DNA of 64,000 bases. It comes from Prochlorococcus sp. AG-363-A16. GTDB lineage: Bacteria > Cyanobacteriota > Cyanobacteriia > PCC-6307 > Cyanobiaceae. Shown one piece after another: positions 20,816 through 30,022 of this stretch. How positions within the stretch are numbered: position 1 is the first letter of the stretch; each line of letters starts with the position of its first letter. The notes under the pieces were generated by a model. That model did not search any database and was not told where the DNA came from. It saw only the letters and a list, made by a program, of their open reading frames with translations. The stretch is taken from positions 62,001 through 126,000 of the forward strand of contig QCFB01000002.1 in the NCBI GenBank assembly GCA_003280345.1, read 5' to 3'. A program made the position numbers and the translations under genes.

Positions 20816-21662
20816 GTTTGCGATTTAAAAGTGGACGAATCAAGAAGAAAAGTCCAATAGTGAAAACCATCAAAACTCTTAAACATCCAAACCCAGTCAC
20901 GTCACCATATGGAGCATGAAGGAGCACGATGCCAAGATCAATTGGACCGCCATAAGCGGCACGAATGGGTTCTATTGCAAAGGTAAGGGGATTAAGGCTT
21001 GCAAGCCAGCCCAACCACACAGGCATAAAAGAAATTGGTGCCAATGCAGTGCTAGCAAATAGCAGAGGGAGGTTGACAATAAAGATCACAGCAATAAGTT
21101 CAATGTGACCTGGCAAAGCAAAGGCCAACCCGAGACTCATTGCAGTGACAGCAAAAACTAATAACAACAAAGTAAGAAAAACAACTAATAAACCTGCAAA
21201 ACCGGGCCATCCATAGCCAAGCAAAAAAGTGGTCCCCATAATTGCAATACTTTGCAAAAGGCTTATTGATGTGATGTAAATCACTGAAGCAAAAACAATC
21301 GAACTTCTGCTCCTCAGAGGAGCAACCAAAAGTCGATTAAGAAATCCAAACTCTCTATCAAACATTACGGGCAGTCCAGCATTTAAAGCTCCACTAAATG
21401 CTGTAAAAACAATCACGCCTGCACCTAGAAAAGTTCCATAACTCATACCTCCAGGTAACAAACTCGCTGGGGCATTCGCAAACAAAGCCCCAAACAATAC
21501 AAGCCAAATCAGAGGTTGAATAATGCCTGCAATCAAAGTAGAAGGGCGACGTATTAACTGAATAAAAAGCCTTTTGGTTAAAGCGAGTGTTTCCTGAATC
21601 AATTCAGTGATTTGTCCGCGCTCTTTATTTCGTGTAGAAGTATTTGCCATTGGAGTAGTCAT
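20808..21662 (-). CDS. ABC-2 type transporter permease
   Basis: A 284-residue membrane protein with about six hydrophobic segments and the ABC-2 pattern (LIRRPSTLIAGIIQPLIWLVLFGALF, then MFDREFGFLNRLLVAPLRS, and a C-terminal ASLNPLTFAIEPIRA). It should pair with the ATPase encoded just upstream (gap 69 bp) as an exporter of the DrrAB/NodIJ type. The substrate is not evident. Its location beside ctaA-ctaB is a common cyanobacterial arrangement, which does not by itself show a role in heme or oxidase assembly. Confidence 0.92.
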   Translation of the reverse strand: MTTPMANTSTRNKERGQITELIQETLALTKRLFIQLIRRPSTLIAGIIQPLIWLVLFGALFANAPASLLPGGMSYGTFLGAGVIVFTAFSGALNAGLPVMFDREFGFLNRLLVAPLRSRSSIVFASVIYITSISLLQSIAIMGTTFLLGYGWPGFAGLLVVFLTLLLLVFAVTAMSLGLAFALPGHIELIAVIFIVNLPLLFASTALAPISFMPVWLGWLASLNPLTFAIEPIRAAYGGPIDLGIVLLHAPYGDVTGFGCLRVLMVFTIGLFFLIRPLLNRKLA

Positions 21663-21731
21663 TGAATTGTCTCGTAGTGAAACGGTCGTGGAAACTGGTT
21701 GGGGGAGGGATGTTTACGAAAACACTCAGAT

Positions 21732-22745
21732 TTACCTCATAGATTTTTTGTTTTCGAGCTTGAAATCTCTTTCACCAGCAACAGCAAGTTCAGCATCCAT
21801 TAAGGTTCGACCAGTTGCTTGTAAATAAACATCATCCAAACTGGCACGGCTTTGTGCAATTGCAAACACTTTAAAATTAGATTTCTCCAATACTTCACGA
21901 ATAACAGACAAAATACTTTCATCATCAACCACAAGATTTAAAGAAAAGCCTTGTGCTCGATTAACTACAACCTGACTCACACCCTTGATATCTTCTAACA
22001 GTTTCCTTACTTGGCCTGATTCATTTTCATCACTAAACTCCCTCACCCTAAGCGTTATTCTATCGCCGCCAAGTTCCTTTTTTAACTGTTCTGGCACACC
22101 TTCTGCGATAACACGGCCATCATCAATAATTGCCATCTGGTCAGCAAGCGCTTCAACCTCTTCGAGATAATGACTACTTAAAAGAACAGTGGTTCCTTTT
22201 ACTTTAAGCTCACGCAAAAGCTGCCAAATTGCGGAGCGGCTTTCTATATCCAAACCAACTGTCGGCTCATCTAATACCAATAACTGAGGTTGATGTAATA
22301 AGCCAGAAGCTAGATCAAGCCTTCTTCTCATTCCACCAGAATATGAACCACAACGACGGTCAATCCACTCTTCCATAGAAAGTAAATCAATCAATTCATC
22401 AATTCGTTCAATCCGCTTACTTTCTCGCAAATGATATAAGTTTCCTTGTAAATTAAGTAATTCTCGACCTGTAAGAATTTTATCTATGGCAACTTCTTGA
22501 GCAACATATCCAAGCTCTCTTCTTATTGCCTGAGGATCTTTTAAAGCATCAAAACCAGCAACATTTACATGACCAGCATCAGGAGCCAAAAGAGTAGAGA
22601 TGATTCTAAGAGTGGTACTCTTACCGGCACCATTTGGACCTAATAGGCCAAATAAACTCCCACGAGGTACTTTTAAAGTTAATCCCTTAAGAGCCTGAAC
22701 CGCCCCATAAGACTTAACAAGATCCCTGAGTTCAATAAGCGACAT
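21732..22745 (-). CDS. ABC transporter ATP-binding protein (DrrA type)
   Basis: The 337-residue protein has one nucleotide-binding domain with Walker A GPNGAGKST (about residues 36-44), signature YSGGMRRRLDLA, Walker B LLVLDEPTVGLD and switch His in LLSSHYLEEV. An extra C-terminal domain (about residues 225-320, ending SLDDVYLQATGRTL) is typical of the DrrA/CcmA-like exporter subfamily. It sits between ctaB and the permease on the minus strand and probably energises that permease. Confidence 0.94.
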   Translation of the reverse strand: MSLIELRDLVKSYGAVQALKGLTLKVPRGSLFGLLGPNGAGKSTTLRIISTLLAPDAGHVNVAGFDALKDPQAIRRELGYVAQEVAIDKILTGRELLNLQGNLYHLRESKRIERIDELIDLLSMEEWIDRRCGSYSGGMRRRLDLASGLLHQPQLLVLDEPTVGLDIESRSAIWQLLRELKVKGTTVLLSSHYLEEVEALADQMAIIDDGRVIAEGVPEQLKKELGGDRITLRVREFSDENESGQVRKLLEDIKGVSQVVVNRAQGFSLNLVVDDESILSVIREVLEKSNFKVFAIAQSRASLDDVYLQATGRTLMDAELAVAGERDFKLENKKSMR

Positions 22746-22833
22746 CTATTTAAAAAGGTTTCATCAACGAATGGTTGAAATCTAATTAGCAAAATGAATT
22801 GCGGTTAAAAGGGTATGCAAGTACGTATTTTAT

Positions 22834-23835
22834 TTAAGAAAGAGAAAAGGAACTACTAATTTTGGTCAACAAATTCATAGCCTCAACATCAAACTGAGCA
22901 GACATAGGTAGGCGACTAATAACAAGTAGAAAGCATATGCCAAACATATAAAAAATCGACCATCTAAAAAGTCCCTTTGCTAGACCTAAATCCTCTGGTG
23001 CTGAGCTCAACCTATTAACCATTTGAAGAAGTCGAGCATTAAAAGGCATGAACAATACTCCATAAAGCAATCCACCCTCAGGCAATGCCCAAATACCAAA
23101 GCTGCTTAATAAAACAGTTGCCCAGCTATAACGAGAAATTGCTCTTACCGTTACAACAGGTCCCTTTACAACCGGGAGCATTGGAATGCCAACCGACTGA
23201 TAGTCATCCTTAAGCAAAAGAGCTAGTGCCCAAAAGTGGGCAGGCGTCCATACCATCACTAAAGAGAACAGCCACCACCCACTTAAACCAATATGTCCTG
23301 TTGCAGCCGCTGCCCCAACCAAAGGAGGAATAGCCCCTGCTACTCCTCCTATAACAATATTTTTTGAAGTACGAGGCTTTAAGAATGCTGTATAGAGAAG
23401 AACATAACTACATAAACCAAGCAAAGAGAGTCCTGCCGCCAAGCAATTAACTCCACTAACCAAAAGAAAAGCTGCTAACAAAGTACAAGTAATTGCTCCA
23501 ATAAAAACTCCCGTTGGAGATAAGCGGCCAGAAGGCAAGGCTCTACCACTAGTACGTTGCATTCGACCATCTAAATCCTGTTCCCAAAGGCAATTCAAGG
23601 CACCAGCAGCGGCAGCGGCAAGTGCACCACCTCCCAAAGTGCATAACAACCTTGTAGAGGACAGTGGCCAGCCATCTGTCAAAGCCATTCCACCAAGGGT
23701 AGTAGCCAAAAGCAAAGGAATTAAGCGAGGTTTCGCTACTTCCAACCAAGGAGGAAGTTTAACTATCTTGCGAGAAGGTACTGCTTCCTCACGGGGCAAA
23801 CTCCCTTGGAGAATCTCAGGTGTTGAACTAACCAT
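22834..23835 (-). CDS. ctaB: Protoheme IX farnesyltransferase (heme O synthase)
   Basis: CtaB attaches farnesyl to heme B, making heme O for the aa3-type oxidase. From ATG 23835 it has 333 residues, a UbiA-type fold with about eight helices, the [21 protein letters not shown] motif and [21 protein letters not shown]. The ATG at 23835 overlaps the ctaA stop by 8 bp; the track start is five codons earlier. CtaA, its partner enzyme, is directly upstream, and the oxidase genes are divergent. Confidence 0.96.
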   Translation of the reverse strand: MVSSTPEILQGSLPREEAVPSRKIVKLPPWLEVAKPRLIPLLLATTLGGMALTDGWPLSSTRLLCTLGGGALAAAAAGALNCLWEQDLDGRMQRTSGRALPSGRLSPTGVFIGAITCTLLAAFLLVSGVNCLAAGLSLLGLCSYVLLYTAFLKPRTSKNIVIGGVAGAIPPLVGAAAATGHIGLSGWWLFSLVMVWTPAHFWALALLLKDDYQSVGIPMLPVVKGPVVTVRAISRYSWATVLLSSFGIWALPEGGLLYGVLFMPFNARLLQMVNRLSSAPEDLGLAKGLFRWSIFYMFGICFLLVISRLPMSAQFDVEAMNLLTKISSSFSLS

Positions 23836-24778
23836 GACAAGGTTCCACAATCTTTTCTTGAGCTATTTCACCTAAATGAGAGCCAAAGGTATTAGGCCTT
23901 TGAAAGCTCAAAGCAGAAAGCAAGGCGACCAACAAAGCCGCTATTAATTGATGACAAACAGTCAACAACGGCTCTGATAAAGCTAGATGAACAGAAAGCA
24001 TTCCAAGCATAATTTGAGCAATCAAGAGTAAAAACACACTAATTAGAGTTGGCCACTTACTGCGAGCCCAACCTCCAACGAAAAGAGATGTTCCAAAAAG
24101 GATCGAAATGCTTAACGCAACTGGGATTGCAGAAAGACGGTGCAAATTAAGCAATTGGCAATCATGTCCTTGAGAGAGACAGATTTGAGCCGACCAAGTT
24201 GTAGCCATACGGCCACCAAGTAAACACTGAGTCATCACTGCCACAAGAGAGCCACCTGCCCAAAAACGCCACCACAAAGGAGAAGGCATTCCATTAGGAG
24301 AGAGCAGTCTTTGCGCTATAGCACTCATCGAAGCAACAAGCGTTAAGGCAAAAAACAAGTGAGTCGTTACAACTCCAGCAGGTAAAAGGTCTAAAACAGT
24401 TAATGCCCCCACAGCTCCTTGCAAAGCAACTAAAACCAAAATCGATGCATATGCCCACGGAAGCCATTTAGGCAATTGAGAACGCCAAAGCCAAGCCAAG
24501 CACATTTGTACAGCCAAAGCGATCCCGACGACAAATGCATCAAGACGGTGAAACCACTCTAGAAAAACCTGAACATTCATCTGCCGGCCAGGCAAGAGCG
24601 AACCAAAGCAAAGAGGCCAATCAGGGCAGGCAAGTCCAGCCTCCATAACACGAGTAGCTCCCCCAACAACAACTAAAGCGATTAAAATCACCACAATATG
24701 AGCCGCCAATTGAGCTAGGCGCCAACGGATTAGCAATGGTGATAAAGCGGTCAAAAGTACAGCTGGATTACAAAACAA
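23828..24778 (-). CDS. ctaA: Heme A synthase
   Basis: CtaA oxidises the heme O methyl group to formyl, giving heme A. The 316-residue membrane protein has about eight helices in two pseudo-repeats, with conserved heme-ligand regions [11 protein letters not shown] and [14 protein letters not shown], and the loop [16 protein letters not shown]. It heads the minus-strand group ctaA-ctaB and is divergent from ctaC with about 240 bp between, where the promoters of both units should lie. Confidence 0.95.
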   Translation of the reverse strand: MFCNPAVLLTALSPLLIRWRLAQLAAHIVVILIALVVVGGATRVMEAGLACPDWPLCFGSLLPGRQMNVQVFLEWFHRLDAFVVGIALAVQMCLAWLWRSQLPKWLPWAYASILVLVALQGAVGALTVLDLLPAGVVTTHLFFALTLVASMSAIAQRLLSPNGMPSPLWWRFWAGGSLVAVMTQCLLGGRMATTWSAQICLSQGHDCQLLNLHRLSAIPVALSISILFGTSLFVGGWARSKWPTLISVFLLLIAQIMLGMLSVHLALSEPLLTVCHQLIAALLVALLSALSFQRPNTFGSHLGEIAQEKIVEPCHG

Positions 24779-25008
24779 GTAGTTGCTTGCGCAAGTTAGC
24801 GATTCAAACGAGTAAGGCAGCGTTCTATGGACTACTGCAACATCAAAAAAGCCCCTTAAATCTCCTATCCCTGACAGAACACCTCATTAAGATTCCATCC
24901 TCTTAGGCAAAACTCTTGCAATACCTATAAAGCTAACCAACCTAATCTCGATTTAATAATCCCTAAATTATATAGAGAGCTTCTTTTAAATAACCTAAAA
25001 AGAACCTT

Positions 25009-25012
25009 GGAG
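25009..25012 (+). promoter_or_regulatory. Shine-Dalgarno of ctaC (supports TTG start)
   Basis: GGAG lies 7 nt upstream of the TTG at 25020. No in-frame ATG or GTG is close to the expected N-terminus, so this site supports the rare TTG start. Confidence 0.6.
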
Positions 25013-25019
25013 AATTGCA

Positions 25020-25850
25020 TTGCCTTCGCCCTCGGCCATTTTTATTCTCATTTTGAGTGTCGCTTTGATAGCTGGAGGTATTTGGGCTGGTCAAAACATA
25101 AATCTGCTGCCAATTGATGCAAGTATCAACGCACCAATCTATGACGAACTTTTTAAAGTTCTTTTCAGTATAGGAACAATACTTTTTCTAGGAATCCTTG
25201 GTCTTGTGATTTACAGCTTAATTCGATTTCGACGTCGGCCTGGCCAAGTTGGTGACGGTTTGGCCATCGAAGGAAATTTGCCTCTTGAAATTCTTTGGAC
25301 GGCAGTTCCTGCTGTTGTGATTTTATTTGTTGGCCTATATAGCTACGACATCTATGACCGAATGGGTGGCATGCAACCACTCGCACATAATGGTCATCAC
25401 CAAATGGAAAAAACAGAAGAGAGAATATGGGGGGGGATTGGTTCAGGAACTATTGACTCTTCAACGGGAGATGCCATTGCGCCCCTTCCAGTTGATGTAA
25501 CCGCCATGCAGTTTGCTTTTCTTTTTCATTATCCACAAGGTGACATTATCTCTGGAGAACTTCATGTACCTGTTGGGCAACCAGTCACTATGAAAATGGA
25601 GTCAAAAGATGTAATTCATGCTTTTTGGGTGCCTGAGTTCCGTCTCAAACAAGATGTAATCCCAGGACAACCAACCATTATGAACTTCACACCAACAAAG
25701 CCAGGTCGTTATCCAATCATTTGCGCTGAACTTTGTGGTCCATATCATGGAGGGATGCGTTCAACAGTAGTCGTAGAAGAATCAAAGGACTATCAAGCTT
25801 GGTATAGCAAAAACGCCAAACCAACTTCATCAGAGACCTCAGACGTATGA
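25020..25850 (+). CDS. ctaC: Cytochrome c oxidase subunit II
   Basis: Subunit II takes electrons from cytochrome c6 or plastocyanin through its CuA centre. The 276-residue protein has two membrane helices (about 4-22 and 45-67), the segment LEILWTAVPAVVILF after the second, and the CuA-binding CAELCGPYHGGM (C235, C239, H243, M246) with an upstream ligand His in DVIHAFWVPEF. It starts with TTG. It overlaps ctaD by 4 bp (ATGA). Confidence 0.96.
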   Translation: MPSPSAIFILILSVALIAGGIWAGQNINLLPIDASINAPIYDELFKVLFSIGTILFLGILGLVIYSLIRFRRRPGQVGDGLAIEGNLPLEILWTAVPAVVILFVGLYSYDIYDRMGGMQPLAHNGHHQMEKTEERIWGGIGSGTIDSSTGDAIAPLPVDVTAMQFAFLFHYPQGDIISGELHVPVGQPVTMKMESKDVIHAFWVPEFRLKQDVIPGQPTIMNFTPTKPGRYPIICAELCGPYHGGMRSTVVVEESKDYQAWYSKNAKPTSSETSDV

Positions 25851-27514
25851 CAATTACAGTTCCACAAACAAATAAACAGCCTTCTGAAAAGCTTCAGCCA
25901 ACTGGCTGGTTACGTTACTTAAGTTTTAGTCTCGATCACAAAGTTATAGGTATTCAATATTTAATATGTGGTTTTATTTTTTATTTAATTGGTGGCGCAC
26001 TGGCTAGTGCAATACGAATAGAGCTAACAAGTCCTGTTTCTGATTTCATGGCCAGGGATGTCTACAACCAAGTATTGACTCTTCACGGCACAATCATGAT
26101 TTTTCTATGGATAGTGCCAGTGGTCAATGGTGCCTTTGGAAATTACTTAATACCCTTCTATGTTGGGGCTAGAGATATGGCATTCCCCCGCCTAAATGCA
26201 GTTGCATTCTGGTTAATTCCTCCTGCAGGATTAATGTTAATAACTAGTTACTTTATAAATGGTGCTGCACAATCGGGGTGGACAGCATATCCACCTCTAA
26301 GCATCACAACCCCTGCAGCAGGTCAAATTATATGGATCATTAGCGTGCTTCTGTTAGGAGGTAGTTCAATTTTTGGAGGTATCAATTTCATAGTAACTAT
26401 CCTCAAGTTGCGAAGACCTGGCTTGCAGTTAATGCAGCTTCCCATGTACTGCTGGGCAATGCTAGGAACAAGCATTCTTGTAGTTCTATCAACACCTGTA
26501 CTTGCGGGGACCCTTATTCTTTTGAGCTTCGACATAGTTGCTCATACTGGCTTCTTTAATCCAGCCCTTGGTGGAAATGTAATCGTTTATCAGCATTTGT
26601 TTTGGTTTTACTCTCATCCAGCCGTTTACATAATGGTGCTCCCAGCATTTGGTTTGGTTAGCGAAATACTTCCAGTTCATTGCCGCAAACCCCTTTTTGG
26701 GTACACAACAATGGTGTACTCGATAATGGCAATCGTCGTTCTGGGTCTTGTGGTGTGGGCACATCACATGTTCACCAGCGGCACTCCTCCTTGGATGCGT
26801 CTATTTTTCACTATTGCAACTTCTTTTATTGCAGTGCCTACTGGAATCAAATTCTTTAATTGGGTTGCAACTTTATGGGGAGGTCGAATTTCGCTCAATA
26901 GCGCAGTACTTTTCTCCTGTGGATTTATTATTAACTTCGTATTAGGTGGAATCACAGGGATAGCTTTGGCGCAAGTCCCTTTCGACATTCATGTACATGA
27001 CACCTACTTTGTGGTCGCTCATTTTCACTATGTAGTCTACGGAGGATCCGTTTTTGTAATTTTCTCATCTATTTATCACTGGTATCCAAAATTCACGGGG
27101 AAAATGCTCAATGAAAATCTAGGTAGATTTCATTTTCTAATTACTTTTATAGGCTTTAATCTCTGTTTTGGTCCCCAGCATTGGTTGGGAATGAATGGAA
27201 TGCCTCGACGCGTAGCTGAATATGATCCACAATTTACTTTTGTCAATCAACTAAGCAGCGTTGGTGCCTTGTTAATGGCATTAAGTACTCTTCCATTCTT
27301 ATGGAACATTTTTCAAAGTGCTTTAAAAGGACCAATTGCCGGTGACAACCCTTGGCAAGGTCTTACACCTGAATGGCTAACCAGTTCTCCCCCTCCAGTT
27401 GAGAACTGGAAGGGGGAAGCACCCTTAGTTAGCAAACCTTATGGATACGGAGTAAATAAGGAAGAGTCAACGATGGAATCAGTTGATGATGCTCAAGGAG
27501 ACAACAATTCATGA
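25847..27514 (+). CDS. ctaD: Cytochrome c oxidase subunit I
   Basis: Subunit I holds heme a and the heme a3-CuB site where oxygen is reduced and protons are pumped. The 555-residue protein has twelve helices and the diagnostic histidines: LTLHGTIMIF (heme a), WFYSHPAVYIMVLPAFG (CuB, with the Tyr cross-link region), VWAHHMF, and HDTYFVVAHFHYV (heme a3/a). Overlaps of 4 bp with both ctaC and ctaE show a tight operon. Confidence 0.98.
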   Translation: MTITVPQTNKQPSEKLQPTGWLRYLSFSLDHKVIGIQYLICGFIFYLIGGALASAIRIELTSPVSDFMARDVYNQVLTLHGTIMIFLWIVPVVNGAFGNYLIPFYVGARDMAFPRLNAVAFWLIPPAGLMLITSYFINGAAQSGWTAYPPLSITTPAAGQIIWIISVLLLGGSSIFGGINFIVTILKLRRPGLQLMQLPMYCWAMLGTSILVVLSTPVLAGTLILLSFDIVAHTGFFNPALGGNVIVYQHLFWFYSHPAVYIMVLPAFGLVSEILPVHCRKPLFGYTTMVYSIMAIVVLGLVVWAHHMFTSGTPPWMRLFFTIATSFIAVPTGIKFFNWVATLWGGRISLNSAVLFSCGFIINFVLGGITGIALAQVPFDIHVHDTYFVVAHFHYVVYGGSVFVIFSSIYHWYPKFTGKMLNENLGRFHFLITFIGFNLCFGPQHWLGMNGMPRRVAEYDPQFTFVNQLSSVGALLMALSTLPFLWNIFQSALKGPIAGDNPWQGLTPEWLTSSPPPVENWKGEAPLVSKPYGYGVNKEESTMESVDDAQGDNNS

Positions 27515-28113
27515 CCACTCTTGCTCCAACCGAACAAAGCTCTGAAAAACAAATAACTCACAAGAGTGAGCATGGAGACTATCGACTACTTGGACTAATC
27601 ACTTTCCTGGTAGCTGATGGCATGACCTTCGCTGGTTTTTTTGCCGCATACCTAACATTCAAAGCGGCCAACCCTCTGCTGCCAGATGCAATTTACGAAC
27701 TAGAACTTCCACTGCCAACACTAAATACATTTCTACTACTCGTTAGTAGCGCTACATTCCACCGAGCTGGACAAGCTCTCAAGCTAGACAAAACAAAGCT
27801 TTGTCGACGCTGGCTGCTTTTAACGGCCTCTCTAGGCATTGCTTTCCTTGTCAGTCAAATGGTTGAGTATTTCACTCTTCCATTTGGCTTAACAGACAAC
27901 CTTTATGCAAGCACTTTCTATGCGCTTACAGGCTTTCATGGTCTACATGTAACTCTTGGGGCAATAATGATTCTTATTGTTTGGTGGCAAGCACGTTCAC
28001 CTGACGGTCGAGTAACTAGCAAAAATAATTTTCCACTTGAGGCTGCAGAGCTCTATTGGCACTTTGTCGATGGCATTTGGGTGATTTTATTTATCATCCT
28101 CTACCTCCTTTGA
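27511..28113 (+). CDS. ctaE: Cytochrome c oxidase subunit III
   Basis: A 200-residue membrane protein with five hydrophobic segments, the short form usual in cyanobacteria. Visible hallmarks are FLVADGMTFAGFFAAYL, LYASTFYALTGFHGLHVTLG and a C-terminal ELYWHFVDGIWVILFIILYLL. It supports stability of the oxygen-reducing core. Its ATG overlaps the ctaD stop, and it ends the ctaCDE operon. Confidence 0.97.
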   Translation: MTTLAPTEQSSEKQITHKSEHGDYRLLGLITFLVADGMTFAGFFAAYLTFKAANPLLPDAIYELELPLPTLNTFLLLVSSATFHRAGQALKLDKTKLCRRWLLLTASLGIAFLVSQMVEYFTLPFGLTDNLYASTFYALTGFHGLHVTLGAIMILIVWWQARSPDGRVTSKNNFPLEAAELYWHFVDGIWVILFIILYLL

Positions 28114-28208
28114 TTTGGTAAAACTTGATACTAGAAGCCAAAGTTTCGAACAATTTGTTGCCACAATTAGACTTATTCGTCAGAATTAATTCAATTTAAT
28201 ACTGGCAA

Positions 28209-28589
28209 ATGCTGGTCGGAAAAGAACTACTGGACAAAGCCAGGTCTCTCAGCAATCGTCCTGAGGATGAAATAGCCAAAGGATGTGGATACGTAGGACC
28301 AAGTGGAAGGGTTCTGCGCAAAGGCTTTTATCGTGCACTTGTAGAAGCTAAAGGATACAAGCTTCGTTCAAGAGGGCCTGGAAGAGCAGGGACAAGATCT
28401 TCTCGAGGAAGGCAAGCAGAGTTCCGAACCCGTGTTCACGGAAACGGAAATCTTCTCATTGGTCATGCATATACTCGAAAACTTGGGCTTGAACCTGGAC
28501 AAGAGTTTCGGATTGAAGTCCACAGAGATTCAGGTGCCATATCTCTCCAACCTCTTAATAAGCAAACTTTGCAAGTCAAGAAACAATAA
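28209..28589 (+). CDS. AbrB-like transcriptional regulator (cyAbrB)
   Basis: A 126-residue protein of the cyanobacterial cyAbrB group, DNA-binding regulators linked in other species to carbon and nitrogen balance and redox genes. The N-terminal part (LLDKARSLSNRPEDEIAKGCGYV) and the basic central linker (RSRGPGRAGTRSSRGR) precede an AbrB-like C-terminal domain (FRTRVHGNGNLLIGHAYTRKLGLEPGQEF). It lies 95 bp after ctaE and is probably transcribed on its own. Targets cannot be read from the sequence. Confidence 0.9.
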   Translation: MLVGKELLDKARSLSNRPEDEIAKGCGYVGPSGRVLRKGFYRALVEAKGYKLRSRGPGRAGTRSSRGRQAEFRTRVHGNGNLLIGHAYTRKLGLEPGQEFRIEVHRDSGAISLQPLNKQTLQVKKQ

Positions 28590-28718
28590 ACATTTGAACT
28601 GACCAAATTGATCAGATTATGTTTGTTAGTCCATCCACCTTCGTTGGGCTAATAATCTTTTGTTGTTCACAAAAAGTTTTCAAGGGAAAGCTCTTACTCA
28701 TTCTTTTCTTGGAATAAA

Positions 28719-29384
28719 TCAACTCCACCCTTGACTTGCCAACCATTCCCTTGAAATAGAGGGAGAGCCAGCACTTCCCCCTTCAGAGAGGTTCTTGCTC
28801 CCACTGTTCAATAAACTCTCGACATATTTCGCCAGAAGGTCCACCTCTAGATTTACCAAATCTCCAACAGCCAAATACTGCAGAGTTGTATTAGAGAAAG
28901 TGTGAGGAATTACTGCTATCCAAAAAACAAGTCCTTCCTCTTTGCATCCAGCGATAGTGAGACTGATTCCATCAACTGAGATACTTGCTTTCTCGCAAAT
29001 AAATCGAGCAAAGCTAATTTCTTGCCAGCGAAGTTCAACATGCCAAGAATTTGTCTTCTTCTCAATGGAAACGACTTCTCCAAGCCCATCAACATGGCCA
29101 CTGACCAAATGACCTCCCAAACGATCAGAAAGACGAATCGCAGGTTCAAGATTCACGTGTCCCCCTCTTTTCGCCTTAATTCCAAGAGTTGTTCGTTCCA
29201 AGGTTTCCTCGCTTACATCCGCAAGAAAACCATCTGAAAATACATTGGCCACAGTTAAACAGACTCCATCAACTGAGATGCTTTCTCCTAGATCTAAAGG
29301 TGCTAAAAGATCACATCCTTCTAACGCCAAACCCTTATTTGAAGGACGAACCTTACCCACCGCCTTAATCAAGCCTGTGAACAT
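28719..29384 (-). CDS. ribE: Riboflavin synthase, alpha subunit
   Basis: This enzyme dismutates two 6,7-dimethyl-8-ribityllumazine molecules to riboflavin. The 221-residue protein begins MFTGLI, as almost all family members do, and has two lumazine-binding repeats (about 1-90 and 91-190), each with a SVDG.(C/S)LT motif; GGHLVSGHVDGLGEV opens the second repeat. It is divergent from the DUF151 gene with about 60 bp between. I see no FMN riboswitch upstream. Confidence 0.96.
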   Translation of the reverse strand: MFTGLIKAVGKVRPSNKGLALEGCDLLAPLDLGESISVDGVCLTVANVFSDGFLADVSEETLERTTLGIKAKRGGHVNLEPAIRLSDRLGGHLVSGHVDGLGEVVSIEKKTNSWHVELRWQEISFARFICEKASISVDGISLTIAGCKEEGLVFWIAVIPHTFSNTTLQYLAVGDLVNLEVDLLAKYVESLLNSGSKNLSEGGSAGSPSISREWLASQGWS

Positions 29385-29434
29385 GAAAATACCCTTATTG
29401 AATATTCATTGGTCATAATCAAACAAGAAGGAAC

Positions 29435-29439
29435 GGAGG
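29435..29439 (+). promoter_or_regulatory. Shine-Dalgarno of the DUF151 gene (supports GTG start)
   Basis: GGAGG lies 4 nt before the GTG at 29444 and 13 nt before the next in-frame ATG (29453), so it favours the GTG, which also matches the family N-terminus (MVEM). Confidence 0.6.
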
Positions 29440-29443
29440 AATT

Positions 29444-30022
29444 GTGGTCGAAATGACCGTTGCCGGTCTTGCAATCGACGCTTCAAACCAATGTCCAATC
29501 GTGTTACTTAGGGATCCTTCTGGACGAAGGCAAGTTCCCATCTGGATCGATCATGCCCAAGCACATAGCATTATGGCTGGGATTCAAAAGTCTGGCCCAA
29601 TAAAGCCTTTGTCCCACGATCTGATGATTGGCCTAATTGAAGCAGGAAAACTGACTTTAGAGCGAGTGATAATCCATAGCATTGATGAAAATATGTTTAA
29701 GGCAGTTTTAAAGTTAAAAGAAGCTTTTGGGAAAAACAATTCTGAACAAAATTCGGATTCTTTTCTTGAGCTCGAAGCGAGCCCAAGTGATGCAATTGCC
29801 CTAGCAGTTCGGGCAAAATGCAGCATTTGGATGCTTGAAAATATTGTTGCTGAAACTTCGATAGCAGTCGATGCAGAAGCAGATGAAGCAGATCAAACTG
29901 AATTCCGACGTTTTCTCGACCAAGTAAGTCCCTCATCCCTTATTAGCCATTTAAAGCACAACAAGAGCATTGAAGATGAACACTTTGGGTTAGAAGGGCC
30001 GAATTCCAATCCCAAAAAATGA
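29444..30022 (+). CDS. Bifunctional nuclease family protein (DUF151)
   Basis: A 192-residue protein of the DUF151 / bifunctional nuclease (BFN) family, for which DNase and RNase activity has been described in plants and a structure in Thermotoga. Visible are VAGLAIDASNQCPIVLLRDPSGRRQVPIWI (about 5-36), HDLMIGLIEA, and ASPSDAIALAVRAKCSIWM. The start is GTG after GGAGG. It overlaps the aldo/keto reductase gene by 4 bp (ATGA), so the two are coupled. Role in this organism is unknown. Confidence 0.87.
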   Translation: MVEMTVAGLAIDASNQCPIVLLRDPSGRRQVPIWIDHAQAHSIMAGIQKSGPIKPLSHDLMIGLIEAGKLTLERVIIHSIDENMFKAVLKLKEAFGKNNSEQNSDSFLELEASPSDAIALAVRAKCSIWMLENIVAETSIAVDAEADEADQTEFRRFLDQVSPSSLISHLKHNKSIEDEHFGLEGPNSNPKK

